Part shown: piece by piece, positions 24,936-43,967 of the stretch
Numbering within the stretch: the stretch's first letter is position 1
Layout: each line of letters begins with the position of its first letter
NCBI GenBank assembly: GCA_947579605.1
Contig: OX388322.1
Location: 11,222,001 to 11,286,000, forward strand
Direction: 5' to 3'
Source: Athripsodes cinereus
Taxonomy: Eukaryota; Arthropoda; Insecta; Trichoptera; Leptoceridae
Length of the DNA: 64,000 bases
Notes under the pieces: model-generated
What the model was told of the DNA's origin: nothing
The model's database searches: none
Seen by the model: the letters and a program-made list of their open reading frames with translations, nothing else
Program-made: the position numbers and the translations under genes

Positions 24936-25654
24936 ACATCTGCTACCAATATTTTAATAATTGCTTCTGCGTAAGTAAACTAACAAAAGAATTCAAAATC
25001 AAAATAAACAAGCTACCTATCAACCAATACCCGCCAATGTACATTGGACATCACATTAATTTCTACTTCATGTTCATTTTTATCATATACGAGAATTTGA
25101 CAATAAGCAAATTTCTTTACCGCCTCTCCGCGCTGTGAAGTACCTACACTAATTCTCGGAATTCTAACACAAAAACAATAACAGGCAAGTAAATAAATAC
25201 GTAGATATAATATTTTATTACTTCTGCATAAATCCGTTCTCAACATTGACGAATTAATTATTAGTTCCCAAGTACATTATTGTAGGTGTGTAGTTATTGT
25301 AGTAGGTAGGTACATAATATATTTGTTTTTAATTCTTTATAGTAAACAAGTAATAAGACATAATAAGACCATGGAATCGCCGACAAGCAAGTTTTCGAAT
25401 ATTCTGTGAAAGCAAACACTTGTTCGTAAAACATCAATTCCACATTAAAATCTTCAACACCAATCTCGAATGTTATATTGATCCGGAGAGAACAACTTGC
25501 ATCTTTAACAGATGCAGTTAGTCTCCTGACTACCCCACTTATGCTGATGTTTTAGATGGGTAGTAATAAGGAAACCTATGCACCCTGAATAAAATTTAAA
25601 TAAATATTTGAACGCGTTATAAAATTAGATACATTATTATGTATTGCATAATAG
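24936..25654. other. A+T-rich intergenic DNA
   Basis: No gene recognised. 25480-25560 (GAACAACTTGCATCTTTAAC, GACTACCCCACTTATG) may be a degenerate SINE 3' half. Confidence 0.4.
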
Positions 25655-25895
25655 GTAGGTACTATACAATCACGCCGTATCTTAAATGAGGTAGACAAAA
25701 AAAAACACCGTGTATATTTATTTAATATATTCACTTCTGTTGTTTCCTATACATTCATGCAATTTCTCATACAAGCGCGCCAATTTCTCTTACTCAACAC
25801 GAAGCCATCCTTGAGAATTTGATCTACGTGGTCTAGCCATGTAATTCTCGAACGTCCGCGAACTCTCTCATTCGGATAAATATACCGTCTTATAA
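25655..25895 (-). mobile_element. LINE 3' end (same family as 26580), minus strand
   Basis: On the minus strand it reads CGCGGACGTTCGAGAATTAC, then GACCACGTAGATCAAATTCT, TTGAGTAAGAGAAA, AATTGCATGAATGT. After a gap it ends CTACCTCATTTAAGATACGG then CGTGATTGTATAGTA. Each block aligns with the LINE at 26580-27131 in the same order. An internal deletion removes the CKDRSVWRS segment. It gives a second witness for the LINE's 3' tail. Confidence 0.7.
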
Positions 25896-26120
25896 TAATT
25901 ACAATTATTATACTAATCCTGAGCATGATACGTAATCAACCCACTATAAGAGATGCCGTGATATTACCTAAATATATAATGTTTAGGTAAATTGAAATAA
26001 ATAAAATAGCGTTACGTATTGAAATACTTTCATAATACCTGTAAGGGTAGATACTAATAGGTACGTAACTCATCTTTAACCAATGTTATTAACACAATAA
26101 TAATAATTATATCACGTTTT

Positions 26121-26275
26121 ACGACATTTAGCATCTTCAATTAAGCGATGAGGTGTGCCACCCAACCTGAATATCTTAACTTTCATTGGGATGGAGAGGA
26201 CGGCTTGCATGTTTATTACAAGCAGTTGGTCCACGTCCACTGGCCACTCCACTAGTGGGAGATGCTGTGATGAAA
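26121..26275 (+). mobile_element. SINE, plus strand
   Basis: Carries GACATTTAGCATCTTCAATT, GATGAGGTGTGCCACCCAAC, GGAGAGGACGGCTTGCATG and CACTAGTGGGAGATGCTGTG with a decayed tail (ATGAAATGG). Confidence 0.7.
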
Positions 26276-26509
26276 TGGATTGTTTTTACTAATTAAGTAG
26301 GTATAGGTATCTATACCTACTGCCTTTTGAATTTTTTAATCAATGATTTTTTTCTCTCTGTCTCTAATCTATAGATACCATCACGGGATTAAATTGGATA
26401 TAAGCAAGATTGTAATTGCATTCTAATAATAACAATAATATAATTCTTATTATACCATTAAAGAAAGTGATGGAAGGATCGAGTTGTGGTCTGGTGTTCC
26501 AGATACACA

Positions 26510-26574
26510 ACACGCATGTCAAGGTGTGGGTGCTTTTTTATCGGAAAAAAAGCACCCACACCTTGACATGCGTT
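26510..26574. repeat. Short perfect inverted repeat at the LINE 5' junction
   Basis: CGCATGTCAAGGTGTGGGTG with a T run is followed, after a four-base loop, by an A run and its exact complement CACCCACACCTTGACATGCG. The stems exceed 28 bp. It lies just before the truncated LINE at 26580 and may mark an inversion made during its integration. Confidence 0.8.
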
Positions 26575-26579
26575 GACTT

Positions 26580-27131
26580 GACACAATAGCAATGTGTCGA
26601 ACATGGCTAAAATGCTGGTGCACAATACCATTCTGGTACCGTCACTTACGTATGCAAGCGAGACATGGACGTGGTTGAAGAAGGACGAAAGTGGAATAAA
26701 TGCAGTAGAGATGCGATCGTTGAGAAGAATGGTTGGTAAAACGCTGCGTGATAGAGTGAAGAATGAGGATATTAGAAGAATGAGCGGATGCAAGAAGACT
26801 GTTGTGGACAGAATGCGTGTAAATAAATTGAGATGGTTTGGTCATGTGGAACGAATGAAAGAGGAAAGAATGACAAAGAGGATATACTTATCTGAAAGAG
26901 AGGGTGTGAGGAAACGCGGGCGTCCGAGAACCACGTGGCTTGATCACGTGGATCAAATTCTCAAGGACGGCCGCGTGTTGAGTAAGAGGAACCGACGTGC
27001 GTGTATGAGGAACTGTATGAATGTGGAGGAAGCGAAGGAAGTGTGTAAAGATAGATCTGTTTGGCGTTCCGTTCTCTCTGCCTACCCCACTTGGGACACG
27101 GCGTGAGGGTATAGTATAGTATAGTATAGTA
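26580..27131 (+). mobile_element. LINE (RTE/CR1-like), 5'-truncated, donor of the SINE tail
   Basis: The uninterrupted frame 26594-27106 (170 residues) covers the region after the RT palm to the natural stop. It contains LTYASETWTW, VEMRSLRRMVG, LRWFGHVERM, GRPRTTWLDHV, RNRRACMRNCMNVEEAKEVC and a final SAYPTWDTA. The stop is followed at once by GGTATAGTATAGTATAG, a (TATAG)n tail at 27108-27131. There is no 3' UTR: the conserved 3' nucleotides CTACCCCACTTGGGACAC then GGCGTGAGGGTATAGTA are coding up to the TGA. These same bases recur at the SINE's 3' end. Confidence 0.75.
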
Positions 27132-27275
27132 TTATACCATCACGGCATATTCCACACAACTGCGATAGCCAGCAGATCAACCGCATTAACATTAACATGA
27201 AAACTGTCTTCAATGATTAAAAAAGACATTCAGGATGGCTTGCAACTAGGTATATCTCATCACTAAATTTGTGAC
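27125..27275 (-). mobile_element. SINE joined tail-to-tail to the LINE
   Basis: Minus-strand copy beginning TATACCATCACGGCATATTC directly where the LINE's (TATAG)n tail ends. It runs through GATAGCCAGCAGATCAACCG to ATCACTAAATTTGTGACATT. Confidence 0.65.
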
Positions 27276-27279
27276 ATTA

Positions 27280-29361
27280 ATTTATTTATTCAAACACCTA
27301 CTGCCTTTTATAATTACGACACTCGAAGACTTGTAGAAACTTAAGAAGAGTGGTAGCTAGGAAATTTATTCTTTGCCGGATGCTACACGGTGAAAATTGC
27401 ATATATGAAAAGATGCCTATTATTTGATTTTATATAAATAACGTATTACATCCGATTTCCACAGTCTGTAGCTCAAGTTCATAATTATTTTAATGATCTT
27501 CTCATTAAAAAATTACTAGGAATAAATTCATACTATGATAGTAACAAAAAAACGATGCGAGATGCACAATAGGTAAAATATAATTAGTACCTACCTAGGT
27601 AGTTTACATGAAACGCAATCATAATCGAATTTTTGAGACAAAAATGTTGTGACTGCTTTTATAATTAATCATACTTTATAATTAATCATTTAAGTACCTA
27701 TATTTATTAATATTCACTCTATGCATCAGATATTCTACCAAAAAAGCAAGTAATTCATTAATTAAATAAAATTTATCCTAGAAAATTAAATACAACACGA
27801 TTCATACCTGAGACGCCTTATTTTAATAAATGTGATAGCTGCATTGCTCACAAAGCATTAATTGCTCACAAATTATGTAAATTCATATATTAATAATATT
27901 ATCGTTAAATCACAACGAAAATCACTCTTCTCTATATTTTTATTTTTCTCAGACTCAAAATCAATAATACCCAATGAATCCTCAAATAATTTATAGAGCT
28001 ATGTGTGCTGCGTGTATAGCCAGTACCACAAGATGATTATGTATCTTATATTATTTTTGTATTAATTGCACCGTTGTTTGATTAATATTCATACATCTTG
28101 AAATTTGATTATTTTTATAGTCATCAAATATTTAATAAGTTTATTTCATTGATATTCAAAACTTAATTACAAGGATACATTCAATTTTTGTAAATGGCAA
28201 TATTAAATTAATGGTGTCTGCTCTGTCCATTGTGGGTTCGCGTGTTTGGAGATGAGTTTGTTGTGTTTTGTTATGTTGAGTCGAATATTTTCGTGGTAAA
28301 TCACTTTAAGATGCCTAAATAAATATTTCTTTAAAAACTTACGTTGTTTTTTTCTCATTAAGTGCTCAGATATGGTTTGAACTTTATCCGAAGTGATTGT
28401 TTGACACAATGGTAAAGACATGATGATTGTTTAAAAAATACCTTGTTTTATAAATAGCCCTTCCAAATTATGTGTAAGTATCAATTTTATATTGTTTTAT
28501 TAAGTATCATAAGCTACTTTCTATATTTCTTGTTGTCAAATTGCTGGATAAATGTAACGTCTATCTTAACGGTTCTCTCTCCATAAAACAAGCCTATGAA
28601 TGCTTTCCTATAATTATAACGATAATGTTTTATTCTATATTTTCAAGTCTTACTTTGTGGAAGTTCATTATTAAAGATTATTATGATTAAAACACTGTTT
28701 AATTCCACTATAAATCTGTTTACTGATAAAACATTTTCGTCTATTTAGTATTTTTTTTTATACTGAAGGTAGTCAAAATGATTCTATTGATGAACAAATT
28801 TACAGTGGATTTAAACAGTCTTGAAAATGTTTTGCCTATTGTTTTCATCCGCTTTTTACTCTATATATTTACTTGTTCTGTCAATATAATCAGGTACAAA
28901 GTAGATAATTTGGTAATAAATACTAATTTTGGTTTTTCCCAATTCCTGGTAATTGGAAGGGAAGTTGTCAACATAGTCCCACCCCTGTGTGGGTGGAAAG
29001 TAAGTGCAAGGATGAAGTGTATAGGGTAGGGGTGGAGGTGGATACCCTAGTCCTGCATATCAACTCACCTGTAGCCTCTAGTACCATCAGTTCCATTTGG
29101 AAATTGCTTGAGTGCACATCTCTCCTGAATAGTAGAAAGTTGTCATTATTGAAGTTTTCAATATTTCAAAATAATAATTTTAATATTCACATACTTGTTA
29201 GGTATGTTTTTAACTTTTAATATATATTTTTTATTTGAATGTGTAACATAGTTATATATTGTTGTTATTATATATATTTGAATGTGTAAATAGTTTTATA
29301 TTGGTGTTATTATTTTTATAAAATTCACAATATTTATTTTTTGCTTTTATTTTATTTATAG
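27280..29361. other. Intergenic DNA upstream of poly(A) polymerase
   Basis: No exon recognised. A 72-codon minus-strand frame (28203-28421) and an 83-codon plus-strand frame (28778-29029) have no identifiable motif. A less A+T-rich patch at 28940-29110 is unexplained and could hold a 5' exon of the downstream gene. Confidence 0.4.
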
Positions 29362-29589
29362 TGAATCAAGTTGAACCAAGAAAACAGAGCAGCGAAGGTG
29401 TTGTTGGTCCATCTGTTTTCCACAACCCACAGCCAATTGATAGGGAGAAAGTGTCACTTTGTATCCATCCAAAGACAGATTGCTTAGCTGTAATAATTGC
29501 CTATTAAGTTGAGAAGATATCTCTCACCAGGCACTGCCGTTGTTTATTGTTAATTAGAGAAGAAACGGAAATTGTATTAAGCTGACATC
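29362..29589 (+). other. 5' UTR part of the first coding exon of poly(A) polymerase
   Basis: An acceptor-like TTTTATTTATAG ends at 29361. From there to the ATG at 29590 the sequence is less A+T rich and has stops in frame, including TAA at 29578-29580 immediately upstream. This fixes 29590 as the first in-frame ATG. An upstream non-coding exon and the promoter are therefore expected farther left. Confidence 0.5.
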
Positions 29590-38007
<8,418 letters not shown>

Positions 38008-38540
38008 TTTCATTTTTATTGATGAAGACTGAATTCTAACATAACAAGACCACGGTATTCTCAAATTTGTTGCTGTACAAATCTGTTGAAACTGTAAATT
38101 AATATAAAATATAATGTAACACTGTTTTATGTTTCACTATAATGTATACAAAGTATACTACAGTTACACCTAGCGCTTTCACCAATAAATCGCCATCATC
38201 AGGGTGGATTATAAATAGTGTTATACTACATATATATTAAATTATTTAAATGTTGTTTCACAATGTCAAAACTGAAACATTAACTTCAATTGTAAATTAA
38301 ATTTAATTATTATCATTTATCTAACATCACCCAACCTTAGTTTAGTATTATAATGAAACTGTCTTGTCTTTCTCATTATATGGTGTATACACCATGGTCC
38401 TAATGGTTTAAGTAACTTGTTTTAATATAATGAATTGTTGGAAAACAGATTGTTAGCGATGGTAGTTGTGAGATGGTACGTAACATCTCTAACTTTTCAC
38501 CTAAGTATATTGTTGTACAAAGATTGCTTATATGCTAAGC

Positions 38541-38754
38541 CAAGCATGTCAAACTTGCGGCCCACAACATATGACTTTGCGGCCCACTAGCAGTACAAAA
38601 CATAACGGTACAAAAAAATACTCTTTATTAATTTTACCTTTTTTATACTTTTCAAAATAAACCTAGTTTACAGTATAAACATTTTTTTTTGTGGCCCACA
38701 TAAACTTTTTATTTTTTATTTGGCCCGTGTTAGGATTTGAGTTTGACATGCTTG
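38541..38754. mobile_element. hAT-type MITE with 8-bp target duplication
   Basis: Ends CAAGCATGTCAAACT and AGTTTGACATGCTTG are perfect 15-bp inverted repeats. The element is flanked by TGCTAAGC on both sides (38533-38540 and 38755-38762), an exact 8-bp duplication as made by hAT transposases. Inside are GCGGCCCAC-type motifs near both ends. 214 bp, no coding. Confidence 0.92.
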
Positions 38755-39236
38755 TGCTAAGCTAATCGGTCCTGGTATCAATTAATTGAAAATCATATTG
38801 GATACCTTCTGATATTTCACACTATTTTAGTTTACATTTGTGAACTATTTCAAGTGACGTAGGTGTATATTCCATTGCATTCAGTCGTATATTCCTTAAA
38901 AAATCTGAATGTAATAAGATTGCATAACGCCACTGATTGGAGATAGTATTCCCATTTTAAGAGTCTTGAATTGAGAGTGCTTAAGGCGCAGTACTTGCAT
39001 TAATTTAGTTGTGTCTCTTGGACAGACAGATAAGCTAGAAATTTATTTTAATTGAGATGTAATTTGAACTCCTCGTTACTCTGTTTGTTCACTATAGAAT
39101 TAGATTATGAAAATCAAAATATATTTTGTATATCACCTATTATATATATAAATATACTTTGTCAACGATATTCCCTCAGACTCAAATAGTTGATTGTACT
39201 ATGTATGTTGAGTTCGTTTTCAAATGATTGGTACTG

Positions 39237-39396
39237 TATCGTCGGTGGGTCTATGAAACCTCGTATATGTCAATTTTTTTCGAAAATAAGATATTGGTAC
39301 CAAATTGTTCGGCCTGAAGAGACGAATCGTTTGATACCAATATCTCATCTTTGAAAAAATTGACACATAAGAGGTTTCATAGATCCACCGATGGTA
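39237..39396. repeat. Imperfect palindrome (MITE-like), arms about 68 bp
   Basis: Left arm 39237-39305 and right arm 39329-39396 share GTCTATGAAACCTC / GAGGTTTCATAGATC and ATATTGGTACCAAA / TTTGATACCAATAT in inverted order. TA flanks both sides. Several mismatches show it is old. Confidence 0.8.
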
Positions 39397-40295
39397 TATT
39401 ATATAGCACTCATAGGTTTTTTAAAGTAAGTTTAAAGGAAAATAAACATATGTTACAATTAATTAATATTAACTTAAGTTTATTCAATGTCTTTGTCATG
39501 TCAGGAGCTGAGTGCATGTGTTAGTAAGGTATGTGAGATATTATCAATATAATTTTCATTATTTTAAATAGCCAGTTGCATTCTTCACAACTAGGCATTG
39601 TAAATATACTTTCATCTTGTGATACAATATTATGAAAAATTACAAAAAAAATATTAATGTAAGAGCAGATCTTACTGAATCTGTTACTGTAAACATTATT
39701 TGGTCGAGTTGAGTTTGTTGTCTATTTGATTAAAGTAGCGTATTCAACTTCTTTTATTTGTAATTGAAACTCATCCCAAGTACAACACACACAAAAGATT
39801 CAGTGAGATATGTATGTAAAATATATTATTTTAAGTAAAGTTAGATAAGAATATTGTGTAAATACTACATTTGGGTCGAGTATTAAATTCTAATTCATGT
39901 CTATGTGAAAAACTATTATGGCACGTGGCAATTATTATCCTTTTATGATGTTTAATACTGTTCTCATCTCACGGTAGGTTCATTGTATTGTCTTTATCTT
40001 CAGAATTTAGACTAGAAGTATACATATGTAATGTCCACTCTCCAATAACAATATCCCAACGAATTTGTTATTGTGGATGATATGATTTGACCTTTGTCCA
40101 CTTTCCATATTTCTATACATTGTATGTTATAATTGAATAGGGCAATAATAGGTAATAGTTCTATTTTATTTATATTGCAATATGGATGTACTGATGTGAC
40201 CCACCCTGTTATTTGTTGTCAGAATAATAATTTCAATTTTAAAACCTCAAAGTTCAGCAATGGTCATAAAATATTGTATCTTAATTAAAAAAAAA

Positions 40296-40389
40296 TGTTG
40301 GCACGGAGAGGGTAGCTTGCATGTTTATCACATGCATCTGCTCTGCTAGCTAGCCCACTTGTGGGATATACCGTGATAGTATAGTAGTA
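40296..40389 (+). mobile_element. SINE, 5'-truncated
   Basis: Starts in TTGGCACGGAGAGG and ends CCACTTGTGGGATATACCGT then GATAGTATAGTAGTA, preserving the 3' tail. Confidence 0.7.
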
Positions 40390-40758
40390 AAATTATTATA
40401 TTCCATTTATGTACTCAACCAAAATCAATAATATATTGTATACAGAATTATGAAATAGAAATGACGAATTACACTTTTGTTATTTTAAATCAGACATGTT
40501 AATGGATATTCTATTTAATTTGATTTTACTTATGTTTTCTCATATATTTTTGTGAGCGCTGTGTCATTTATACAGAAAATATTCTGCAATAAGTATGACC
40601 ACATATTATGTAGAATTTTGAGTTTAAGGGTATCTGTCTATATTTTTGTGTTTCAGACATTAAATTATATTTTTGTAAATAAATATGTAGTATATTATCA
40701 TGTTAAGTAACTGTATTAGCAAATTTTTTGACATATTATCTATTGCCCATTCTTACAA

Positions 40759-40764
40759 AATAAA
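40759..40764 (+). promoter_or_regulatory. Candidate distal PAP polyadenylation signal
   Basis: AATAAA followed by T-rich sequence (ACCTCTTTTATTTTC). It faces the convergent thioredoxin gene. If used, the PAP 3' UTR would be about 2.75 kb; nearer variants cannot be excluded. Confidence 0.3.
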
Positions 40765-41281
40765 CATAAAATACCAATTTACCTCTTTTATTTTCAAAAC
40801 TCCCATACCTCAATCTATCTTTATTCTTCTATTGCAAATACTTGCTTTAAATTAAAGATTGCTCAGTAATACACTAAATTCATGTCATCCAAGGGCATCT
40901 CTAGGAAGACCAAATATGTCTATAACAATTTTTTTAAAAGAAAAACAACCCAACCAATTAATTATAGGTTTTCAATTCTCAACTAACTTGTATTTTAATA
41001 AGATTTGTGATGTTTGGTCACAACCAATAACTAGGAGTTTTCATGACCTACAATGCTAATCTCTAAAACAACAGAAATCTCTTCAGTAATAAGTAACACT
41101 TTTATTTTAATTTTTTTTTATCACATTACAATATATATTCAAGACGTAACAAAATAAATAAATTTACAATAATTAATAGAAATGGTCAATTCATTAAACA
41201 AGGTATATTGCAATATTTATAAATATATCAATCACACACAAAACTCGAAATCAGAACAATAATAACATCATTAATGTCAAA

Positions 41282-41605
41282 TTAACCTTTAAGTCTGTTG
41301 ATTGTATTCTTCACTTTTTCAATGTCACCTCCGCTGAATTTTTTAATAAGTTCGTGATCCTTAATGAATGCGAATGTTGGCATAGACCTCACCTTGAATT
41401 GGTCTGCTAGAGACTCACACTTATCCACATCCACCTTCAGCACCAGTACTTCAGACTTCATATCTTTGGCCAACTTTTCAATCTTGGGAGCAATACTCTG
41501 ACATGGTCCACACCATTTTGCATGAAAATCTACAACTATTAGCTTATCTCCTGCATCTTCAACATATTTATCAAATCTTTGTTTACTGCTGATACTCTTT
41601 GCCAT
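41282..41605 (-). CDS. Thioredoxin, intronless coding sequence
   Basis: Small disulphide reductase of cytosol/nucleus, 107 residues, normal for the family. The active site WCGPC is preceded by VVDFHAKWCGPCQ. The cis-proline is in RSMPTFAF and the glycine pair in FSGGD. The ATG at 41603-41605 gives MAKSIS; the frame stays open upstream for 42 codons but that hydrophobic text is unlike any thioredoxin, and an acceptor-like GTTGCAGTTAG lies at about 41630, so the open part is probably 5' UTR/intron. It is 9.5 kb from a second thioredoxin on the same strand. That gene has an intron after VVLK; this one is continuous at the same point (VLVLKVDVDKCE). TTTATT complements of AATAAA at 41101 fit its polyadenylation. 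Confidence 0.93.
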   Translation of the reverse strand: MAKSISSKQRFDKYVEDAGDKLIVVDFHAKWCGPCQSIAPKIEKLAKDMKSEVLVLKVDVDKCESLADQFKVRSMPTFAFIKDHELIKKFSGGDIEKVKNTINRLKG

Positions 41606-41899
41606 TGTATATAAATGTTTTGCAAATAATCTAACTGCAACAAAATTAATGAAGCAAATCAGTAGGTGTAGGTAGAAAAGATAAAATCTTATAACTAAGA
41701 CGCTGTCTGGTTTTTCTAGTGGACTAAACAAAAAAAAACAAACAGCTTACAATGCATCCTTGTCCCATATGAATTAATCTACAAGTAGGTAGAATTTTAT
41801 TTGAGAAAGTAAAATCAAAGAGAACATTAACATTAAAAATGTGTTTAAATTATTTTTGGCATTTTTGTAATTTATAACACCTTAATAAGCTTAAGTAAA

Positions 41900-42034
41900 T
41901 AAAACAAAAACTTAGTAGAGGTATACAATGTACTTTTATTTCAGTGACCAGGTTTCAATATGTTATGTCTTATAGTTAATTTAGAATCACTAAAATAAAA
42001 GTACATCATAAAACTCTACTAAGTTTTTGTTTTA
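41900..42034. repeat. Palindromic MITE-like repeat
   Basis: AAAACAAAAACTTAGTAGAG at the left is complemented by CTCTACTAAGTTTTTGTTTT at the right, and ACTTTTATTTCAGTGA by TCACTAAAATAAAAGT. The centre is short. It lies upstream of the first thioredoxin. Confidence 0.8.
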
Positions 42035-42377
42035 TGTACATTAACTTATGAACGTTAACAAAATTAACAGTAAAATATTTCAAAACTTACCTAATTTTTT
42101 ACAAGGCGCTGAATAAATAATATAAATCAAAAGATAAAATATTTTTTTTAACTAGCTGATGTGTCCAGCACCACAATTTATATGCAAATGATTTTTTGCT
42201 CAGTATTTGACTGTTAACAATTTTACGATAATTGTTGCATATTCTAAGAAATTGTAACTTTATATATGAGGGTACCAATATTTGAATATCCTGAGGGTGG
42301 ATTTATATGTTCAAACTTAGGCAGACTTCATTACTTGCATTTATTTTGCGCCGATCCAAACAAGATTGAGGAGACCT

Positions 42378-42446
42378 ATAGCATGCAATAAACATGCAAG
42401 TTGTTCTCTCTGTGCCAACTAAACACTCAGGATGTGTTGCAAGCCA
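42378..42446 (-). repeat. Internal SINE fragment
   Basis: Contains AATAAACATGCAAGTTGTTC, TCTCTGTGCCAA and CACTCAGGATGTGTTGCAAG, aligning with the middle of the common SINE. Both ends are missing. Confidence 0.5.
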
Positions 42447-42717
42447 TAGATTTTGGTTCAATTCATTTTTTTTTAAATATGGGTATTTACCTGATTATCG
42501 CCTCTGTTTTGGTTTCTTTCTATGTTTGTACTTTTATTGCTATAGCTATTATTTTATTGTTATGAGCATTAATTTATCGTCACACCCAAAATGTAACGTC
42601 GGATCTACAGTTTTACAAAAATCTTATTTCTACATATTTATTTGTAACGTTTTGTTTATATTGTTATACTAGCTGTCCCAGCGAACTTCGTACCGCCTAA
42701 GAATCAATGAATGATTA

Positions 42718-42921
42718 CATACATACATCTTCTTCTCCCTGTCCTAGTTCAGTCGGAGTCCCATTGCCCCTAGGTATCTCCTCCAGAGAACCTCTGCCAT
42801 CGCTGCTTCCAGGACCTCTGGCCACCCCAAACTAAGCCTTTTAACACACAGGTTCGACACCTGCCCTTGCCAGCTTCTTCTAGGGCGACCCACCGGTCTT
42901 CTGCCCTCTCCCACTGACTTT
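42718..42921 (-). mobile_element. 5'-truncated LINE tail with 11-bp target duplication
   Basis: Flanked by ATGAATGATTA at 42707-42717 and 42922-42932. On the minus strand it encodes a LINE C-terminus (VGRPRRSW, then LGWPEVLEAAMAEVLWRRYL) and ends in AAGAAGATGTATGTATG, a (ATGT)n tail. The same family inserted at 62221-62368. Confidence 0.88.
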
Positions 42922-43189
42922 ATGAATGATTAATATTATTAATCTCTTTACAAACTCCCGTAATTGTCCAAGTGTGTCGTTGTAGGTATAGTGTAAAATA
43001 ATAAAATTCATTTGGAACTTTCGCAGTTTAGCGGCCCCATCCGTTGTCTAGTACTTTTTTCCATAGAAAAAGTAATATTTTCGAAACATGAGGAAATTGT
43101 TGCCATATGTAGAATTAATTCATAAGTTCCATTAATTTTTTTTACATAGGTAGACAATTCACACACATCGAGCTAGTCCCAAACTAAGA

Positions 43190-43560
43190 TATGAATCTTG
43201 TATTATGGGTACTATGGGTAGGATTTTGGATGTCAAATGGTATGAACATGTTACAAATGATGCTGTGCGCCGGCGCACCCAGCAGAGACCTGTAATCTCC
43301 GTAATACAGGAGAGACGATGGTCCTGGCTGGGACATATTTTGAGAATGCCTAATGATAGTTGGCCAAAAAGAGCACTGTTCTTCCGTCCACAGGGGTTCC
43401 GTCGGCCCGGGCATCCCTCTTTCACAATAGACCGTTCCTATGACAACGATATCAGAGCGCAAGGAATGTCGTGGAAAGAGGTGACGCAATTGGCACAGAG
43501 ACGCTCTGAATGGAGGAGGCTGGTTTCTGCCCTGTGCTCCCGAGAGGAGCGTTGAGGGCG
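43190..43560 (+). mobile_element. LINE C-terminal fragment with (GAT)n tail
   Basis: The frame to 43555 contains VRRRTQQRPVISVIQERRW, WLGHILRMPNDSWPK, then MSWKEVTQLAQRRSEWRRLV and ALCSREER before the stop. It is the usual finger-like end of several LINE groups. GGGCGATGATGATGATT follows at once as the tail. Lies in the Helitron. Confidence 0.7.
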
Positions 43561-43584
43561 ATGATGATGATTATGGGTACTTAC

Positions 43585-43698
43585 ACGACGATGCGCGGGC
43601 GCACCCAGCAGAGACCTGTAATCTCCGTAATACAGGAGAGACGATGGTCATGGCTGGGACATGTTTTGAGAATGCCTAATGATAGTTGGCCAAAAAGA
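43585..43698 (+). repeat. Partial duplicate of the preceding LINE segment
   Basis: Starts GCGGGCGCACCCAGCAGAGA and repeats 43267-43375 almost exactly, through CCTAATGATAGTTGGCCAAA. A few bases differ (GGTCATGG for GGTCCTGG). Either a local duplication or a second truncated copy. Confidence 0.8.
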
Positions 43699-43699
43699 G

Positions 43700-43852
43700 A
43701 CACACATATACAATGCACTATACACACTATGTAACACCCAGACCCAGGACAATTTGAAAAAGGTCATTCTTCACTTTGCCCTGGCCGGGAATCGAACCCG
43801 GGACCTCGTGACTCAAAGGCAAGAAAGTTACCTCCGCGCCCCACCGACCGAC
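43700..43852 (-). mobile_element. tRNA-derived SINE
   Basis: On the minus strand 43852-43781 gives a tRNA-like head: GGTCGGTGGGGCGCGGAGGT (box-A-like) and, 40 bases later, the perfect box B GGTTCGATTCC within CCCGGGTTCGATTCCCGG. The body GGGCAAAGTGAAGAATGACC and TTTCAAATTGTCCTGGGTC follows. It is a known style of lepidopteran SINE. An intact tRNA is ruled out because the acceptor and anticodon stems do not pair properly. Confidence 0.75.
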
Positions 43853-43967
43853 ATGAACAATTAACTTAACTCAGATTTGTTTATAAATTTTTTTTCATAA
43901 TCGAAATATCAGAACCACAGATGTTAAATTGTATGGATTACGATTCTAATTTGAAAATGTATAGAAA

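Larger units (their letters stand above)
38008..40758 (+). other. 3' UTR and/or downstream intergenic DNA of PAP
   Basis: No further PAP exon could be recognised. The stretch holds a hAT MITE (38541-38754), an inverted repeat (39237-39396) and a truncated SINE (40296-40389). Confidence 0.5.

Noticed and set aside
26458..26541. Twin-priming inversion of the LINE 5' part
   Set aside because: The inverted repeat fits only partly: the two arms share about 30 bp and then diverge into unrelated sequence, so the mechanism is not shown.
28203..28421. 72-codon minus-strand frame
   Set aside because: No motif, no splice context, A+T-rich codons; treated as chance.
28778..29029. 83-codon plus-strand frame upstream of PAP
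   Set aside because: No motif and no link to the PAP frame; possibly part of a 5' exon but unsupported.
38100..38240. Repeat-like stretch with AATCGCCATCATCAGGGTGG
   Set aside because: Looks like a dispersed element but no second copy or inverted end was found in the window.
41606..41731. Upstream extension of the first thioredoxin (42 more codons)
   Set aside because: Hydrophobic, not thioredoxin-like, and interrupted by a likely splice acceptor; the start at 41605 gives the normal family length.
43781..43852. Possible tRNA gene on the minus strand
   Set aside because: Box B is perfect but the anticodon and acceptor stems do not pair, and a SINE body follows directly.
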